A stretch of 14,257 bases of DNA, from contig JAAZBR010000129.1 in assembly GCA_012513735.1 (NCBI GenBank), positions 1 to 14,257 on the forward strand, given 5' to 3'. This document shows, in pieces, positions 14,069-14,257 of this stretch. The stretch comes from Clostridiales bacterium (GTDB lineage: Bacteria; Bacillota; Clostridia; Christensenellales; Aristaeellaceae). Made by a program: the position numbers and the translations under genes. Numbering within the stretch: position 1 is the first letter of the stretch; each line of letters starts with the position of its first letter. A model generated the notes under the pieces. It made no database searches and was not told the origin of the DNA. It was given only the letters and a program-made list of their open reading frames with translations.

Positions 14069-14257
14069 GGGAAGACCTTTCTTGGCGAGGCGTCGGGCCT
14101 GCGGCGCTCCGACGCGAAGGGAGAAGGGCGCCACGCCGGGGCGGGCCCGGCGGGCGGTCCAGGTGAGGGATTCAAGTGCGCCTCAGCGCAGGGTCCAGGG
14201 GCCTGTGTGAGTATCCGGACCGAGCATCGCCGAGGGATCTTGTGCACCTCGCAAGGC
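14069..14257. other. Very GC-rich stretch before ortA, no supported gene
   Basis: On the minus strand one frame is open from the right edge to TGA at 14183-14185 (24 residues ending in GPWTLR), which could be the tail of an upstream gene. It shows nothing I recognise as the end of Ord, the 2,4-diaminopentanoate dehydrogenase expected here. The remaining 114 bases contain no clear promoter or terminator, only runs of G and C. Confidence 0.3.

Noticed and set aside
13945..14247. A 100-codon minus-strand frame overlapping ortA
   Set aside because: Pro/Ser/Arg-rich shadow in another frame of ortA and its GC-rich leader; it ends inside ortA and resembles nothing known.

Overview
The window looks like a GC-rich anaerobic Firmicute, probably Clostridia/Oscillospiraceae-like. 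The reasons are strong AGGAGG-type ribosome sites, consensus sigma-A promoters, rubrerythrin, a class III PPK2 and the amino-acid-fermentation genes. It holds 14 well-supported protein genes, one of them cut by the left edge, plus a 40-codon membrane-protein ORF and a probable gene remnant. I saw no rRNA, tRNA, CRISPR array or insertion sequence.

Region 1 (1-4504) is mixed housekeeping. It starts with the end of an ABC-transporter substrate-binding protein, closed by a strong bidirectional hairpin shared with a short-chain dehydrogenase on the opposite strand. The dehydrogenase is divergent from birA (HTH-less biotin protein ligase), and its promoter overlaps the birA ribosome site. Rubrerythrin and a small one-helix membrane protein follow on the minus strand, read from a textbook promoter with a palindrome at the start point. 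Next comes a PPK2 polyphosphate kinase, then a low-GC gap with a promoter-bearing short ORF that looks like the broken front of an NTF2-like gene.

Region 2 (4505-14068) is one long minus-strand block, in transcription order ortA, ortB, oraS, oraE, a MutL/GlmL-type reactivase, orr, a GNAT acetyltransferase, arcC and an MFS transporter. Most neighbours overlap by 4-28 bases. It encodes anaerobic oxidative ornithine degradation: L-ornithine to D-ornithine (Orr), to 2,4-diaminopentanoate (OraSE, adenosylcobalamin plus PLP), then after an oxidation by Ord (not seen here), thiolysis of 2-amino-4-oxopentanoate by OrtAB to alanine and acetyl-CoA. Carbamate kinase supplies ATP from carbamoyl phosphate, the other product of citrulline cleavage, so the block appears to join both halves of arginine/citrulline fermentation.

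The most unusual signal is a change of codon style inside oraE at about 11,430-11,530. Everything to the right (oraE front, oraS, ortB, ortA) uses almost only C/G-ending codons with frequent TCG serine. Everything to the left uses a more relaxed style with TTT, AAT, CAT and AGT. This suggests a recombinational replacement, lateral transfer, or a chimeric assembly joined in a conserved part of oraE.
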